A stretch of 64,000 bases of DNA, taken from positions 124,001-188,000 of the forward strand of contig NZ_VJVZ01000011.1 of NCBI RefSeq assembly GCF_007097145.1, read 5' to 3'. How positions within the stretch are numbered: the stretch's first letter is position 1; the number at the start of each line of letters is the position of its first letter. The stretch comes from Flavobacterium zepuense. Lineage in GTDB: Bacteria > Bacteroidota > Bacteroidia > Flavobacteriales > Flavobacteriaceae. Under the pieces are notes generated by a model that ran no database searches, was not told the DNA's origin, and saw nothing but the letters and a program-made list of their open reading frames with translations. A program made the translations under genes and the position numbers. This document shows positions 14,706-23,061 of the stretch, piece after piece.

Positions 14706-15404
14706 TTATTGTTTCGATGCAAAATGATTGAGGATGCGGTACATAAGCGCATTATTGCCGGCTATGAGGTTCTCCTGTGCCAATATAAAATCAGCCGGCT
14801 GGGTATATTTTGCACCATCTAATTCTTCTTTGCCAAAAGTAATCATTTGCGCTAAAGATTCTTTGGTAACTTCTAAATGAAATTGCAGCCCCAGCACACG
14901 ATCACCATACAAATACGCCTGGTTTTTGCATGCTTCACTAAATGCTAAAAGTTGTGTGCCCTCAGGAAGGCTAAAGGTTTCGCCATGCCAATGAAAAACT
15001 TCCTTAGGTACTGTTTCATCAAAAAGTAAATTGATTTCATTATCCGGGCCGTAAATGGGAAACCAGCCTATTTCCCTATGCTTATTTTGGTAAACTTCTG
15101 CGCCAAGTACCGATGCTATTAGCTGAGAGCCTAAACACACACCAATTACTGTTTTACCAGCTTGTATGGCACTGCTAATAAACTCTTTTTCACTGTTTAT
15201 CCAGTTAATGGTATCGCCATCGTTAGCGCTCATGGGGCCGCCCATAATAATAAGCCAGTCTATAGCATCAATAGCGGGAAATGCCTCATCGTTATATAAT
15301 CGGGTATTTGTAAGCTCGTGATTGTTACTTAGTGCCCACTCGCTAATACAGCCGGGGCCTTCAAAAGATACGTGTTGCAGGTAATGTATGCGTAGGCTTT
15401 TCAT
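14706..15404 (-). CDS. Class I glutamine amidotransferase (GMP synthase-like domain protein)
   Basis: A 232-residue stand-alone amidotransferase domain. The nucleophile elbow GVCLGSQ gives Cys90, and QFHLE gives His176 and Glu178, so the catalytic triad is intact. The early GGPMSAND segment is the oxyanion strand. It resembles the GMP synthase glutaminase domain but has no synthetase partner here. Such proteins are commonly annotated as type 1 glutamine amidotransferases; some hydrolyse gamma-glutamyl compounds, which would fit the thiol theme of the cassette, but this is inference. Its stop is 4 bp before the MarR start and it follows the DUF2024 gene by 43 bp. Confidence 0.88.
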   Translation of the reverse strand: MKSLRIHYLQHVSFEGPGCISEWALSNNHELTNTRLYNDEAFPAIDAIDWLIIMGGPMSANDGDTINWINSEKEFISSAIQAGKTVIGVCLGSQLIASVLGAEVYQNKHREIGWFPIYGPDNEINLLFDETVPKEVFHWHGETFSLPEGTQLLAFSEACKNQAYLYGDRVLGLQFHLEVTKESLAQMITFGKEELDGAKYTQPADFILAQENLIAGNNALMYRILNHFASKQ

Positions 15405-15447
15405 AACAGATTTTGGTAAGATGAATTTAATGCTAAAGTAAAAAATA

Positions 15448-15708
15448 TTAACAGCCTTCCATTTCTATAATGTAATAACCTTTTGCCACTATAGCTTCTT
15501 CAATGGCCGGCGTGGCGCGCTCCATGTGGCAAAAATTGCACTCCTGTGCGCTTAATGTACTGCTTTCTTGTTGTTTTGTGGCAAGGTAATCTTTACCAAA
15601 ACTGTAAATGGTTTCAAGGTCGGTTATTTCGTCCGGTGCAAGAATATCAAAATGCATCTCGCTACCATCTTTTTTAGTTATATAGGTATCCCAAACTGCT
15701 ACTTTCAT
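15448..15708 (-). CDS. DUF2024 family protein
   Basis: An 86-residue protein opening MKVAVWDTYITKKDG and containing ECNFCHME, the conserved CxxCH of the DUF2024 family, plus a late Cys at position 86. No function is established for the family; the size and beta-alpha pattern suggest a small globular cytosolic protein. It is the second gene of the cassette, after a thioredoxin-like gene (68-bp gap containing a hairpin) and before the amidotransferase gene. The CxxC and its neighbours suggest a role in thiol or metal chemistry, which is inferred from context only. Confidence 0.85.
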   Translation of the reverse strand: MKVAVWDTYITKKDGSEMHFDILAPDEITDLETIYSFGKDYLATKQQESSTLSAQECNFCHMERATPAIEEAIVAKGYYIIEMEGC

Positions 15709-15745
15709 AATGTTTATTTTTTAATGATTTGATCTTAAGAAATAA

Positions 15746-15766
15746 GCGGCAGGCCCTGCCTGCCGC
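15746..15766. promoter_or_regulatory. GC-rich hairpin between two genes of the cysteine-rich operon
   Basis: GCGGCAGG and CCTGCCGC arms around a five-base loop. On the transcribed (minus) strand no T-run follows, so it is more likely a processing or stability hairpin than a terminator. Confidence 0.45.
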
Positions 15767-15776
15767 CAGATTTAAT

Positions 15777-16010
15777 TTAGGCTTTAACCTCATCTATAGA
15801 AGCGCCGTAGTTAATGTGTAGTACATTGCCCGTAGGCGTAATTAGTGCCGGAACCGATTTAACTCCTGCATTTTCTGCATCAGCAATCCTGTCTTTTGCA
15901 TCGCCTAAGTGAACAACTTCTACATTATCTTCTCCAATAAGTGCAATAATGTCTTGCTCTGCACTAATGCAAACCGGGCAGCCTGCGTGATAAAAAACTG
16001 ATTTTGCCAT
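15777..16010 (-). CDS. Thioredoxin-like/glutaredoxin-like small protein
   Basis: A 77-residue thioredoxin-fold protein. The N-terminal FYHAGCPVCISAEQDI holds a CPVC active site (Cys10 and Cys13), followed by the VPALI cis-proline segment and a GNVLHINYG strand. The fold is shorter than classical thioredoxin and near glutaredoxin size, so disulfide or mixed-disulfide exchange in the cytosol is the likely activity. I chose the ATG at 16010: a longer frame opens at 16046, but a TAAATTTG -7 element at 16049-16056 would start transcription past that codon. First gene of the cassette leading to DUF2024, amidotransferase and MarR genes. Confidence 0.82.
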   Translation of the reverse strand: MAKSVFYHAGCPVCISAEQDIIALIGEDNVEVVHLGDAKDRIADAENAGVKSVPALITPTGNVLHINYGASIDEVKA

Positions 16011-16048
16011 GATAAATTTTTTTACGTTGTTTGACTTATTTGTCATTG

Positions 16049-16056
16049 CAAATTTA
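16049..16056 (-). promoter_or_regulatory. Promoter -7 element of the cysteine-rich MarR operon
   Basis: TAAATTTG on the minus strand matches TAnnTTTG. Expected start of transcription near 16042, giving a leader of about 30 bases before the ATG at 16010. Confidence 0.55.
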
Positions 16057-16075
16057 GTAAGGAATCCTAACTAAA
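16053..16075. promoter_or_regulatory. MarR-type operator over the operon promoter (candidate)
   Basis: Two 11-base arms, TTTAGTAAGGA and TCCTAACTAAA, around one base; ten of eleven positions pair. The size and TTAG-like arms fit sites of MarR proteins. It overlaps the -7 element by four bases, so a bound protein would block transcription. The operon's own last gene encodes a MarR protein, making autoregulation likely. Confidence 0.6.
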
Positions 16076-16142
16076 ATAATTATTATCATAATATTTTTCT
16101 ATCGCAGTATAGCACTTACTTATAGGTAGGAAAATTAGTTTT

Positions 16143-16601
16143 TTAAATATTGATTATAGCTTTTTGCATACAAACACTGTTCTCAATACCTTCATACTGA
16201 CCGTAATTAGGTATAGCATTGTAACCACTTTTTTTGTAGAGTGCTATAGCTTCGGGTTGTTTTTTTCCGGTTTCCAGAATGCAGGAATTAAAGCCGAGTC
16301 CGGCAGCCCATTGTTCCAACTCAGTTAAGACTTTACCGGCAATGCCTTTGTTACGATAGTCGGGCAGTACATACATTCGTTTAACCTCGGCGACACTGCC
16401 ATTGTACAGCTTAAAAGCACCGCAGCCCACGGGAATGTTATCATTAAAGGCTACTACCACATTTTTAATCAGGTCTACTTTATTAAATTGCGCATAAAAA
16501 CTATGGTCTTCGCCATCGCGCTCCGCAAGGTCTTCATCCAGAAAACTTACCAGATACCTAAAATCTTTATTATCAGAATCTGTCCTTTCAAGTCGAAGCA
16601 T
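16143..16601 (-). CDS. GNAT family N-acetyltransferase
   Basis: A 152-residue acetyltransferase of the GNAT superfamily. The acetyl-CoA pyrophosphate-binding loop is RNKGIAG (consensus RxxGxG/A) after the VKRMYVLPDYR strand, and the C-terminal IALYKKSGYNAI helix-strand is typical. The fold is cytosolic and the acceptor amine is unknown. It lies 11 bp after the glycosyltransferase gene in the same direction, so the two are likely co-transcribed, though no functional link is clear. Confidence 0.9.
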   Translation of the reverse strand: MLRLERTDSDNKDFRYLVSFLDEDLAERDGEDHSFYAQFNKVDLIKNVVVAFNDNIPVGCGAFKLYNGSVAEVKRMYVLPDYRNKGIAGKVLTELEQWAAGLGFNSCILETGKKQPEAIALYKKSGYNAIPNYGQYEGIENSVCMQKAIINI

Positions 16602-16612
16602 AGCAGCAGGTA

Positions 16613-17716
16613 TTAATTCTTAACCGATTTTATTTGAGGGATCAGCCCAAGGGCATACGCAGTTTGCCTGGCTTTATCCAGTATGTTTCGGGTAGTGGCC
16701 AGCCATTGCTCTACACTTGTAGTGCGGGTATCTACAGCTGTGCTGTAGTTAGCATAGGGCCCAAAGGTTTCGGGGTTGGTAAAGCCAAACAGGCCAATGG
16801 TAGGGGTTAATGATGCGCTTGCAAGGTGCATAATGCCGCTATCGGCACCAATAAAGGCTTCGGTGCTGGCAATAACAGCTGCAATTTCGCGAACATCATT
16901 ACTATAAAATGTAGGAGCTTTAAAGTCTATTTGCGATACGTTTTCTTTAGGCAGTATCTCTACAATATTATGATTGGGGAATTGCTCTAAAAGCTGGTTG
17001 TAAAACAACTCCCAGGCATCCTCAGAGTAACATTTGGCACCCGTGGCAAACGTAAATATGCTGAGTGTTTTTTTATTTGTATCTACCAGGTTTTTAAGTA
17101 CCTCATTGCCATGCTCAAGCTCCTGGGCCGATAATTTTAAGTCCAGCGGTGGTATGGGTGCAGTGTTCTCTTCAAACCCTATTTGCGTTAAAAAGTTCCT
17201 AAAGTCGTAAACCGGGTGCTTGGCTATATGGTTGTAATCAGGGTATTTATCACTAAGGCCTTCGGCACCGCCAAATATCTTTAAGCCTGCCCTTGCAAAT
17301 TGCGCCGATAATCTCCCAGATGAAGAGTGCGGAACCACGTTTATTACCAGATCATAGCGTTTCTTTTTAATTTTAATCCAGGTGTTTATATACTTAAGCA
17401 ACTCATTAAAAGGCTTTCGGGGCAGTTGTATAATACGATCTACATTTGGGTAATTTTTAAAAACAACTTCAGCCAGTCCCCCCTTTACAAACAGGTCTAT
17501 CTTACAATTAGGGAAGGTTGCCACAACATCCTGTATTAGGGGTGTAATAAGCAGTATGTTGCCCAGCCTGCCGTTAGGCCTGCTTATAAGCACTCTTTTA
17601 ATATCTTTATTAACACCGGCATTTGGATTTTTAATATACGATGCACTGCCTACATTTTTGGTTAGGCGTATCATTAATCTCTTTCGTATGTTGTTTAATC
17701 TTTTAGGTACTTTCAT
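16613..17716 (-). CDS. Glycosyltransferase family 9 (heptosyltransferase-like)
   Basis: A 367-residue GT-B glycosyltransferase of family GT9. The N-terminal RPNGRLGNILLITPLIQDV strand-loop and the C-terminal nucleotide-sugar site around EAFIGADSGIMHLASASLTPTIGLFG match heptosyltransferases, which extend the core of lipopolysaccharide at the inner membrane face. Sugar specificity cannot be read from sequence. It is followed by the GNAT gene after 11 bp and has a 221-bp AT-rich upstream region shared with a divergent aldo/keto reductase gene. Confidence 0.9.
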   Translation of the reverse strand: MKVPKRLNNIRKRLMIRLTKNVGSASYIKNPNAGVNKDIKRVLISRPNGRLGNILLITPLIQDVVATFPNCKIDLFVKGGLAEVVFKNYPNVDRIIQLPRKPFNELLKYINTWIKIKKKRYDLVINVVPHSSSGRLSAQFARAGLKIFGGAEGLSDKYPDYNHIAKHPVYDFRNFLTQIGFEENTAPIPPLDLKLSAQELEHGNEVLKNLVDTNKKTLSIFTFATGAKCYSEDAWELFYNQLLEQFPNHNIVEILPKENVSQIDFKAPTFYSNDVREIAAVIASTEAFIGADSGIMHLASASLTPTIGLFGFTNPETFGPYANYSTAVDTRTTSVEQWLATTRNILDKARQTAYALGLIPQIKSVKN

Positions 17717-17868
17717 GCCTTACAATGCTAAATTTTTATGCGGATTGTGTTTGTATTTTAAAAATTGCTCACAAAATATAACAAAATTAAGATATGTCAT
17801 AAATTTTATAATGCTCTTAACAATTCATTGATTGAAATTTAAGCAATAATTAAGTATTTTATATAAAT

Positions 17869-17884
17869 GGTAAATTTATTTACC
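17869..17884. promoter_or_regulatory. Inverted repeat upstream of the aldo/keto reductase gene (candidate operator)
   Basis: GGTAAAT and ATTTACC arms separated by two bases, 54 bp before the ATG at 17938 and in the region shared with the divergent GT9 gene. AT-rich context lowers confidence. Confidence 0.35.
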
Positions 17885-17937
17885 CTCATTGCTTATTTAA
17901 TTAACTTCGGGCTTCAAAAAATGAAAAGACATAAAAA

Positions 17938-18921
17938 ATGAAATATAGAGATTTTAAAGGAGAGGCTATTGCCGAGGTTGGTTTAGGTACATGGCAACTG
18001 GGCAGTGCCGACTGGGGCGTGCTGGATAATAGACAGGCATTTGAAATTTTACAAGCATATACTAATGCAGGTGGTAATTTTATAGATACCGCCGATGTAT
18101 ATGGTATGGGCGTGAGCGAAAAATACATAGGCGAATTTTTAAAAACTACAGATAAGCCTCTCTTTGTAGCTACTAAACTTGGCCGCAGGCACGACGGTAC
18201 CAACGGCTGGCCTCAAAATTTTACATACGATGCCATTAAGCGCCATGTAGAAGATTCGCTTACCCATTTGGGTTTAGACCAGTTATTCTTAGAGCAATTG
18301 CATTGCATACCTACTGATGAGCTGCGCCGTGGCGAAGTGTTTGACCATTTGCGTAAAATACAACAGGAGGGGCTTATAAAGCACTTTGGGGTTAGTGTAG
18401 AAACATCTGAAGAGGCACTAATTTGCCTGGAGCACAAAGATGTGGCATCGCTGCAAATTATATTTAACCTTTTTAGGCAGCACCTTGCCGATGATTTTTT
18501 TGCTAAAGCTCAGGAGCAAAATGTTGCCCTCATAGCGCGGGTTCCTTTAGCAAGCGGATTGCTTAGCGGTAAATTTACCAACGATACTACTTTTGCCGAA
18601 AGCGATCATCGTAATTATAATGCCGATGGCGGCGCCTTTAATGTAGGTGAAACTTTTAGCGGGGTTCCGTTTAAAGATGGTGTTGCGTTTGCCGAGGCGA
18701 TTAAGGGATTATTGCCCGATGACAGCCTGCCACAACAGGCCATTAGATGGATATTAGACCATCCGGCTATTACTACTGTGATTCCGGGTGCCAGTAAGGT
18801 AAGCCAGGTAGCATCTAACATCGCTGCATCCCCTCTTGAACCGTTTGATGAAGTCACAATGCTGGAGCTTCGCAACCTTTATGATGCGAAGATAAAAGCG
18901 AAGATACGCGGGGTGTATTAG
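17938..18921 (+). CDS. Aldo/keto reductase
   Basis: A 327-residue aldo/keto reductase with tetrad residues Asp50 (FIDTADVYG), Tyr55, Lys80 (VATKLG) and His122 (EQLHCIP), and the cofactor segment TTVIPGASK near the C-terminus. It resembles the YvaA/YhdN-like or IolS-like stress-associated AKRs that reduce aldehydes with NADPH. Single-gene transcript, with a hairpin terminator after the stop codon. It is the third AKR of the window and only moderately similar to the one at 4837-5787, so it is not a recent duplicate. Confidence 0.92.
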   Translation: MKYRDFKGEAIAEVGLGTWQLGSADWGVLDNRQAFEILQAYTNAGGNFIDTADVYGMGVSEKYIGEFLKTTDKPLFVATKLGRRHDGTNGWPQNFTYDAIKRHVEDSLTHLGLDQLFLEQLHCIPTDELRRGEVFDHLRKIQQEGLIKHFGVSVETSEEALICLEHKDVASLQIIFNLFRQHLADDFFAKAQEQNVALIARVPLASGLLSGKFTNDTTFAESDHRNYNADGGAFNVGETFSGVPFKDGVAFAEAIKGLLPDDSLPQQAIRWILDHPAITTVIPGASKVSQVASNIAASPLEPFDEVTMLELRNLYDAKIKAKIRGVY

Positions 18922-18945
18922 TGTATATAGTTCATTTTCAAATAT

Positions 18946-18980
18946 CAAAAGTCGCTTTTTAGGCGACTTTTGCATTTTTA
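18946..18980 (+). terminator. Terminator after the aldo/keto reductase gene
   Basis: CAAAAGTCGC and GCGACTTTTG arms, ten pairs with a seven-base loop, then CATTTTTA. Confidence 0.75.
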
Positions 18981-19008
18981 GTATTGTTTTAATTACTACA
19001 TTTAATAT

Positions 19009-19479
19009 ATGGTAAAGCATTATTATAACATCCTTACGACCTGGACGGGTAATACCGGCCAGGGTACCGAAACATACACGGCTTATGAGCGTGCGTTTGA
19101 GGCGTGGGTAAAAGGCAAGCCTAAAATTAAAGGATCGTCTGACCCTAATTTTAGGGGTGACAGTGCGCGCTATAATCCAGAAGAACTTCTTGTAGCATCA
19201 TTATCCTCCTGCCATATGCTTTGGTACCTTCACTTATGTTCAGTATCCGGTGTGATTGTGCTAAGCTATACCGATAAAGCTGAAGGCCTGATGGAGGAAA
19301 CTGAGAATGGTGGTGGCCGCTTTTCGCGTGTAGATCTTCATCCTGTTGTTGGCTTACCGGATGCAGCTATGATAGATAAAGCCATAGAGCTGCATACCCA
19401 GGCACACGAAATGTGTTTTATAGCTAATTCCTGCAATTTCCCGGTTTATCATAACCCTGTTTGTACAGTGGCTACTTAA
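19009..19479 (+). CDS. OsmC family peroxide-reducing protein
   Basis: A 156-residue OsmC/Ohr-fold protein. Conserved cysteines are Cys68 in the SLSSCHMLWYL helix and Cys136/Cys142 in MCFIANSCN; one pair forms the peroxidatic and resolving thiols that reduce organic hydroperoxides. The family acts as cytosolic dimers. The HMLWYLHLC segment marks the OsmC/YhfA-like side rather than Ohr. Probably its own transcription unit after the preceding terminator; the convergent aminopeptidase gene ends 8 bp from its stop. Confidence 0.88.
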   Translation: MVKHYYNILTTWTGNTGQGTETYTAYERAFEAWVKGKPKIKGSSDPNFRGDSARYNPEELLVASLSSCHMLWYLHLCSVSGVIVLSYTDKAEGLMEETENGGGRFSRVDLHPVVGLPDAAMIDKAIELHTQAHEMCFIANSCNFPVYHNPVCTVAT

Positions 19480-19487
19480 TTACTCCT

Positions 19488-21413
19488 TTATTCTTTTATA
19501 AATTTTAGTTGCGTACTACCCTGGTTGGTTACCAGTTTAATAAAGTGTATACCGCTTGCAAGTCTGTTTACATTCCAGCTTGTTTCGCCGCCGCCTTTAA
19601 GAACTTCCTGCCCCAGAGTGTTGTAAAAAACAGCTTCTTCTATAGTTATACCCGCAGGTAATTGTAAATTTAACTGGCCAGATGTTGGGTTAGGATACAG
19701 CTTAATACTATTTAGCAGGCTAACTTTATCTGTACCCAGGGTTAAGCTAACAGTATTAGCAGCAGAAATAATATCATAATCGGCGTTAACTTCTACGCTT
19801 GATATCGTAAAAGGTACGGAGATAGTAAATTGCTGGTTATTTTCGGTATGATTAGCCACATAATCTAACACTTCACCCTGCACTCCGTAAAATCGTATAG
19901 GCACAGGCCCTTCAAAAAAATCAACCGAAGGGTGCGATTGTACCTGGCTGAGCGTTAGTAATGCTGTTCCGGGGGTATTAAGCACATCGGCATTATAGGA
20001 TGGGTATCCCTGATTGTACACCCAGTCGTTAAAAAACTCATCAAGTTCAACGCCCGATGTCTCTTCCAAGTGCGCCTGTAAATCAGGAGTTTTTGCATAA
20101 CCGTAGGCAAGGTTAGCATCAGCAAGGTAATTTTTAAGTGCCTGGTAAAAAGCGGTGTCGCCCAGTTTAAAGCGCAGCATGTGGGCAACCATAGCACCTT
20201 TATTATAGGTTAGCCTGCTGCTAAATATACGGCCACTGTCTAGAGTATCATTATCGGTAAGGTAAACGCTGCCATCGGGTGCGGCCGTAATGCTGGATAT
20301 TCTGTTAAAGCGCCAGCTCCTGAATTCAAAATCGCCATCCTGCTCCTCAACCACAAGGCCGGAAAGGTAGGTGGCAAAACCTTCGTTAAGCCAGATGTCC
20401 TTCCATGAGCCGCAGGTTATTTTATCGCCAAACCACTGGTGTGCCAGTTCGTGTGCAATAAGCTCACGGCTAAACCCGCCCATAAAAGAAACGGTTGTGT
20501 GCTCCATACCGCCGCCAAAGCCGCATTGTGCATGGCCGTATTTTTCTTCGTGAAAAGGGTAGGTTTCAAACGTAGCTTCATAAAAATCCATTATAGGCAC
20601 GGTGCTGTCTAATTGCGATTGTACACTTGGCAAAAACTCAGGGTAAATATAATTTACAATGGGAAAGGTATTTGGTGCCGTACCCGCCTGGATGGTATAA
20701 ACCGAATAGTTACTAACCGCTATGGCAATAAGATAGGCCGGTATAGGATAGTTATGTTTAAAATAAGTGGTTTTAGTGCCGTTTCCATTTACCTGTTGGG
20801 ACTGCTCAACGCCATTACTAACGCTAACGTATTGAGATGGTGCAGTTATGTAAACATCTATGCCGTCATCAACCTTATCGTTAAGGTCCTGTTTGCAAGG
20901 CCACCAGTCTTTAGCCCCATAGGGTTCAGATAACGTCCATAAAACGGGCGAATCACCGTGGAATCCTGCTACAAAAGCTTCCTGCTCCCATGATGGTGCG
21001 CCAGAGTAGTGAATAACCACTGTGCCCTCTGTGCCTTCTTGTTGTATAGTAGGGAAAGTTATAACAAGCTCATCATTATTATTTTGGTCGAATGATAGCA
21101 CAGTGCCGTTTTTAGTCACAGTACTTACGGTAAGGTTGTCATCCAGATCAAACGTAATGGTTTCCATGTTTTCTAAGGCCGTAAATGTAGTAGTAACAAT
21201 ACCGGTAACAAACTGTTCGGCAGGGTCTACAGTAAATTCAAGGGTATGGTGGGTTACATCATAATTACCGGTATTAATATTTGCTGTAAAATTAATAAGG
21301 TTAAGCCCTGATTTCATTTCGGCCTCAACAATAGTATTCAGGTCGGTATCATTATTCTGTGCAAGGCATCCTAAACTAAAAAGGCCTGCTATTAAAAGCG
21401 TAAAGTTTTTCAT
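19488..21413 (-). CDS. Secreted M1 family metallopeptidase with T9SS sorting domain
   Basis: A 641-residue aminopeptidase N-like enzyme. A signal peptide (MKNFTLLIAGLFSLGCLAQ) is followed by the M1 N-terminal beta domain, the substrate site GGMEH (301-305), the zinc motif HELAHQWFG (His321, Glu322, His325) and the third ligand Glu344 in WLNEGFATY, a helical domain, and about 75 C-terminal residues starting KLYPNPTSGQ, a type IX secretion sorting domain. It should be exported and attached or released at the cell surface, where it trims peptides. I chose 21413: a longer frame opens at 21476, but a TATATTTG element at 21432-21439 would start transcription after it. Confidence 0.93.
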   Translation of the reverse strand: MKNFTLLIAGLFSLGCLAQNNDTDLNTIVEAEMKSGLNLINFTANINTGNYDVTHHTLEFTVDPAEQFVTGIVTTTFTALENMETITFDLDDNLTVSTVTKNGTVLSFDQNNNDELVITFPTIQQEGTEGTVVIHYSGAPSWEQEAFVAGFHGDSPVLWTLSEPYGAKDWWPCKQDLNDKVDDGIDVYITAPSQYVSVSNGVEQSQQVNGNGTKTTYFKHNYPIPAYLIAIAVSNYSVYTIQAGTAPNTFPIVNYIYPEFLPSVQSQLDSTVPIMDFYEATFETYPFHEEKYGHAQCGFGGGMEHTTVSFMGGFSRELIAHELAHQWFGDKITCGSWKDIWLNEGFATYLSGLVVEEQDGDFEFRSWRFNRISSITAAPDGSVYLTDNDTLDSGRIFSSRLTYNKGAMVAHMLRFKLGDTAFYQALKNYLADANLAYGYAKTPDLQAHLEETSGVELDEFFNDWVYNQGYPSYNADVLNTPGTALLTLSQVQSHPSVDFFEGPVPIRFYGVQGEVLDYVANHTENNQQFTISVPFTISSVEVNADYDIISAANTVSLTLGTDKVSLLNSIKLYPNPTSGQLNLQLPAGITIEEAVFYNTLGQEVLKGGGETSWNVNRLASGIHFIKLVTNQGSTQLKFIKE

Positions 21414-21431
21414 AAGCAAAAAAAAATTTAT

Positions 21432-21439
21432 CAAATATA
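21432..21439 (-). promoter_or_regulatory. Promoter -7 element for the M1 peptidase gene
   Basis: TATATTTG on the minus strand; start expected near 21425, 12 bases before the ATG at 21413. It argues against the start at 21476. Confidence 0.5.
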
Positions 21440-21588
21440 AATATAAAAGGCTGAAATTGTGTTGTAAATTATGCAATGCTTAACCAAACAGCAACAAAAA
21501 GACGCCTATGTTACATACTAACGTATTTTAGCATATTAAAGTTGTAAACGAGGCTTAAAATAGTACCCCTAAAATTAAAACAAATCAT

Positions 21589-21596
21589 TAAATTTG
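21589..21596 (+). promoter_or_regulatory. Promoter -7 element for serS
   Basis: TAAATTTG fits TAnnTTTG; leader of about 18 bases to the ATG at 21621. Confidence 0.45.
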
Positions 21597-21620
21597 CTCA
21601 CTTTATAAAAAAAGACAACC

Positions 21621-22892
21621 ATGTTACAGACAGCATTTATTAGGGAAAACAGAGACAAAGTAATACAGGCGCTGGGTAAACGCAATTTTGATGCAACCCC
21701 GCTGGTAGACGAGGTAATTGCACTCGATGAAAAAAGGAGGCACACCCAGGTAGAACTGGATACCATATTATCTGAATCCAACAAGCTGTCTAAAGATATT
21801 GGCGAATTGATGAAGGCAGGCGAAAAAGCCAAGGCTACACTGCTTAAAGAACGTACCGGCCAGTTTAAGGAAAAGAGCAAAGAGCTTTCTGAAATTCTTG
21901 CTACTACTACCGAGGCATTAACGCAAGTGCTTTATAAACTGCCTAATACCCCTGCCGATATTGTACCGGTAGGCAAAACCCCGGAGGAGAATGTTGAGAT
22001 ACACCGCGAAGGCGACATACCAACACTTTTTGAAGGTGCATTACCACATTGGGACCTGATTAAAAAATACGATATTATAGATTTTGAGCTTGGCGTTAAG
22101 ATAAGCGGCCCCGGTTTCCCGGTTTACAAGGGTAAGGGTGCCAAACTGCAACGTGCGCTTATAGCTTACTTTTTAGACAAAAATACAGATGCAGGTTATA
22201 ACGAGTACCAGGTGCCGCACCTTGTTAACGAGGCGTCAGGCTATGGTACTGGGCAGTTGCCCGATAAAGAAGGCCAGATGTACCACGATGCTGCTGATGA
22301 CCTTTACCTTATACCAACATCTGAAGTGCCGGTAACCAACATTTTTAGGGATGTTATACTCGCCGAGAACGAACTGCCTGTTATGGCAACGGCCTACACG
22401 CCGTGTTTCCGTAGGGAGGCAGGTTCATGGGGAGCCAGTGTAAGGGGGCTTAACCGCCTGCACCAGTTTGATAAGGTAGAGATAGTGCGTATAGAGCACC
22501 CTGACAACTCATACGCAGCCTTAGATGGCATGGTAGAGCACGTTAAAAACCTGTTGCAGGAGCTTAAATTACCGTACCGCATACTACGCCTTTGTGGTGG
22601 CGATATGGGCTTTACATCGGCCCTTACGTACGATTTTGAAGTCTTTTCAACCGCGCAGGACCGCTGGCTGGAGATAAGTTCTGTTTCTAACTTTGAAACC
22701 TTCCAGGCCAACCGCCTTAAACTGCGTTTTAGAGATAAAGAAGGCAAAAACCACCTGGCGCATACCCTTAACGGAAGCTCGCTTGCATTACCGCGCGTAC
22801 TTGCCGGTATATTAGAAAATTACCAAACGCCGGAAGGTATTGTTATACCGGAGGTACTTAGGCCATATACCGGATTTGATATAATAAATTAG
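21621..22892 (+). CDS. serS: Seryl-tRNA synthetase
   Basis: A 423-residue class II aminoacyl-tRNA synthetase. The N-terminal ~110 residues form the long coiled-coil arm that grips the tRNA-Ser variable arm (EKRRHTQVELDTILSE...). Motif 2 is CFRREAGSWGASVRGLNR and motif 3 NGSSLALPRVLAGILE. It charges tRNA-Ser in the cytosol. Full length for the family. Divergent from the M1 peptidase gene; a MITE-like repeat of 122 bp follows its stop codon. Confidence 0.97.
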   Translation: MLQTAFIRENRDKVIQALGKRNFDATPLVDEVIALDEKRRHTQVELDTILSESNKLSKDIGELMKAGEKAKATLLKERTGQFKEKSKELSEILATTTEALTQVLYKLPNTPADIVPVGKTPEENVEIHREGDIPTLFEGALPHWDLIKKYDIIDFELGVKISGPGFPVYKGKGAKLQRALIAYFLDKNTDAGYNEYQVPHLVNEASGYGTGQLPDKEGQMYHDAADDLYLIPTSEVPVTNIFRDVILAENELPVMATAYTPCFRREAGSWGASVRGLNRLHQFDKVEIVRIEHPDNSYAALDGMVEHVKNLLQELKLPYRILRLCGGDMGFTSALTYDFEVFSTAQDRWLEISSVSNFETFQANRLKLRFRDKEGKNHLAHTLNGSSLALPRVLAGILENYQTPEGIVIPEVLRPYTGFDIIN

Positions 22893-22920
22893 TATATTTG
22901 TTACTAAGCGTGTGTGATGT

Positions 22921-23042
22921 AACGCGGATGACGCGGATTTTACAAATTTTCACGGATTTTAATATCATGAAAGCTAAAATTCCATTACACACGTTTCTAT
23001 ATAAAATCTGCGTAGATCCGCTTAATCAGCGTCATCCGCGTT
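22921..23042. repeat. MITE-like palindromic element with AACGCGGATGACGC ends
   Basis: A 122-bp element with perfect 14-bp inverted ends (22921-22934 and 23029-23042). The arms carry repeated GCGGATTT and TCCGC words. It fills most of the serS to TPR gene gap, its right end 19 bp from the TPR start codon, so it may carry that gene's promoter. Confidence 0.8.
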
Positions 23043-23061
23043 CTAAAAATGGTGCTGAGGG

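Noticed and set aside
22893..23061. Insertion sequence remnant with transposase
   Set aside because: Inverted ends are present, but no transposase-like frame exists in 122 bp, so it is listed as a MITE-like repeat only.
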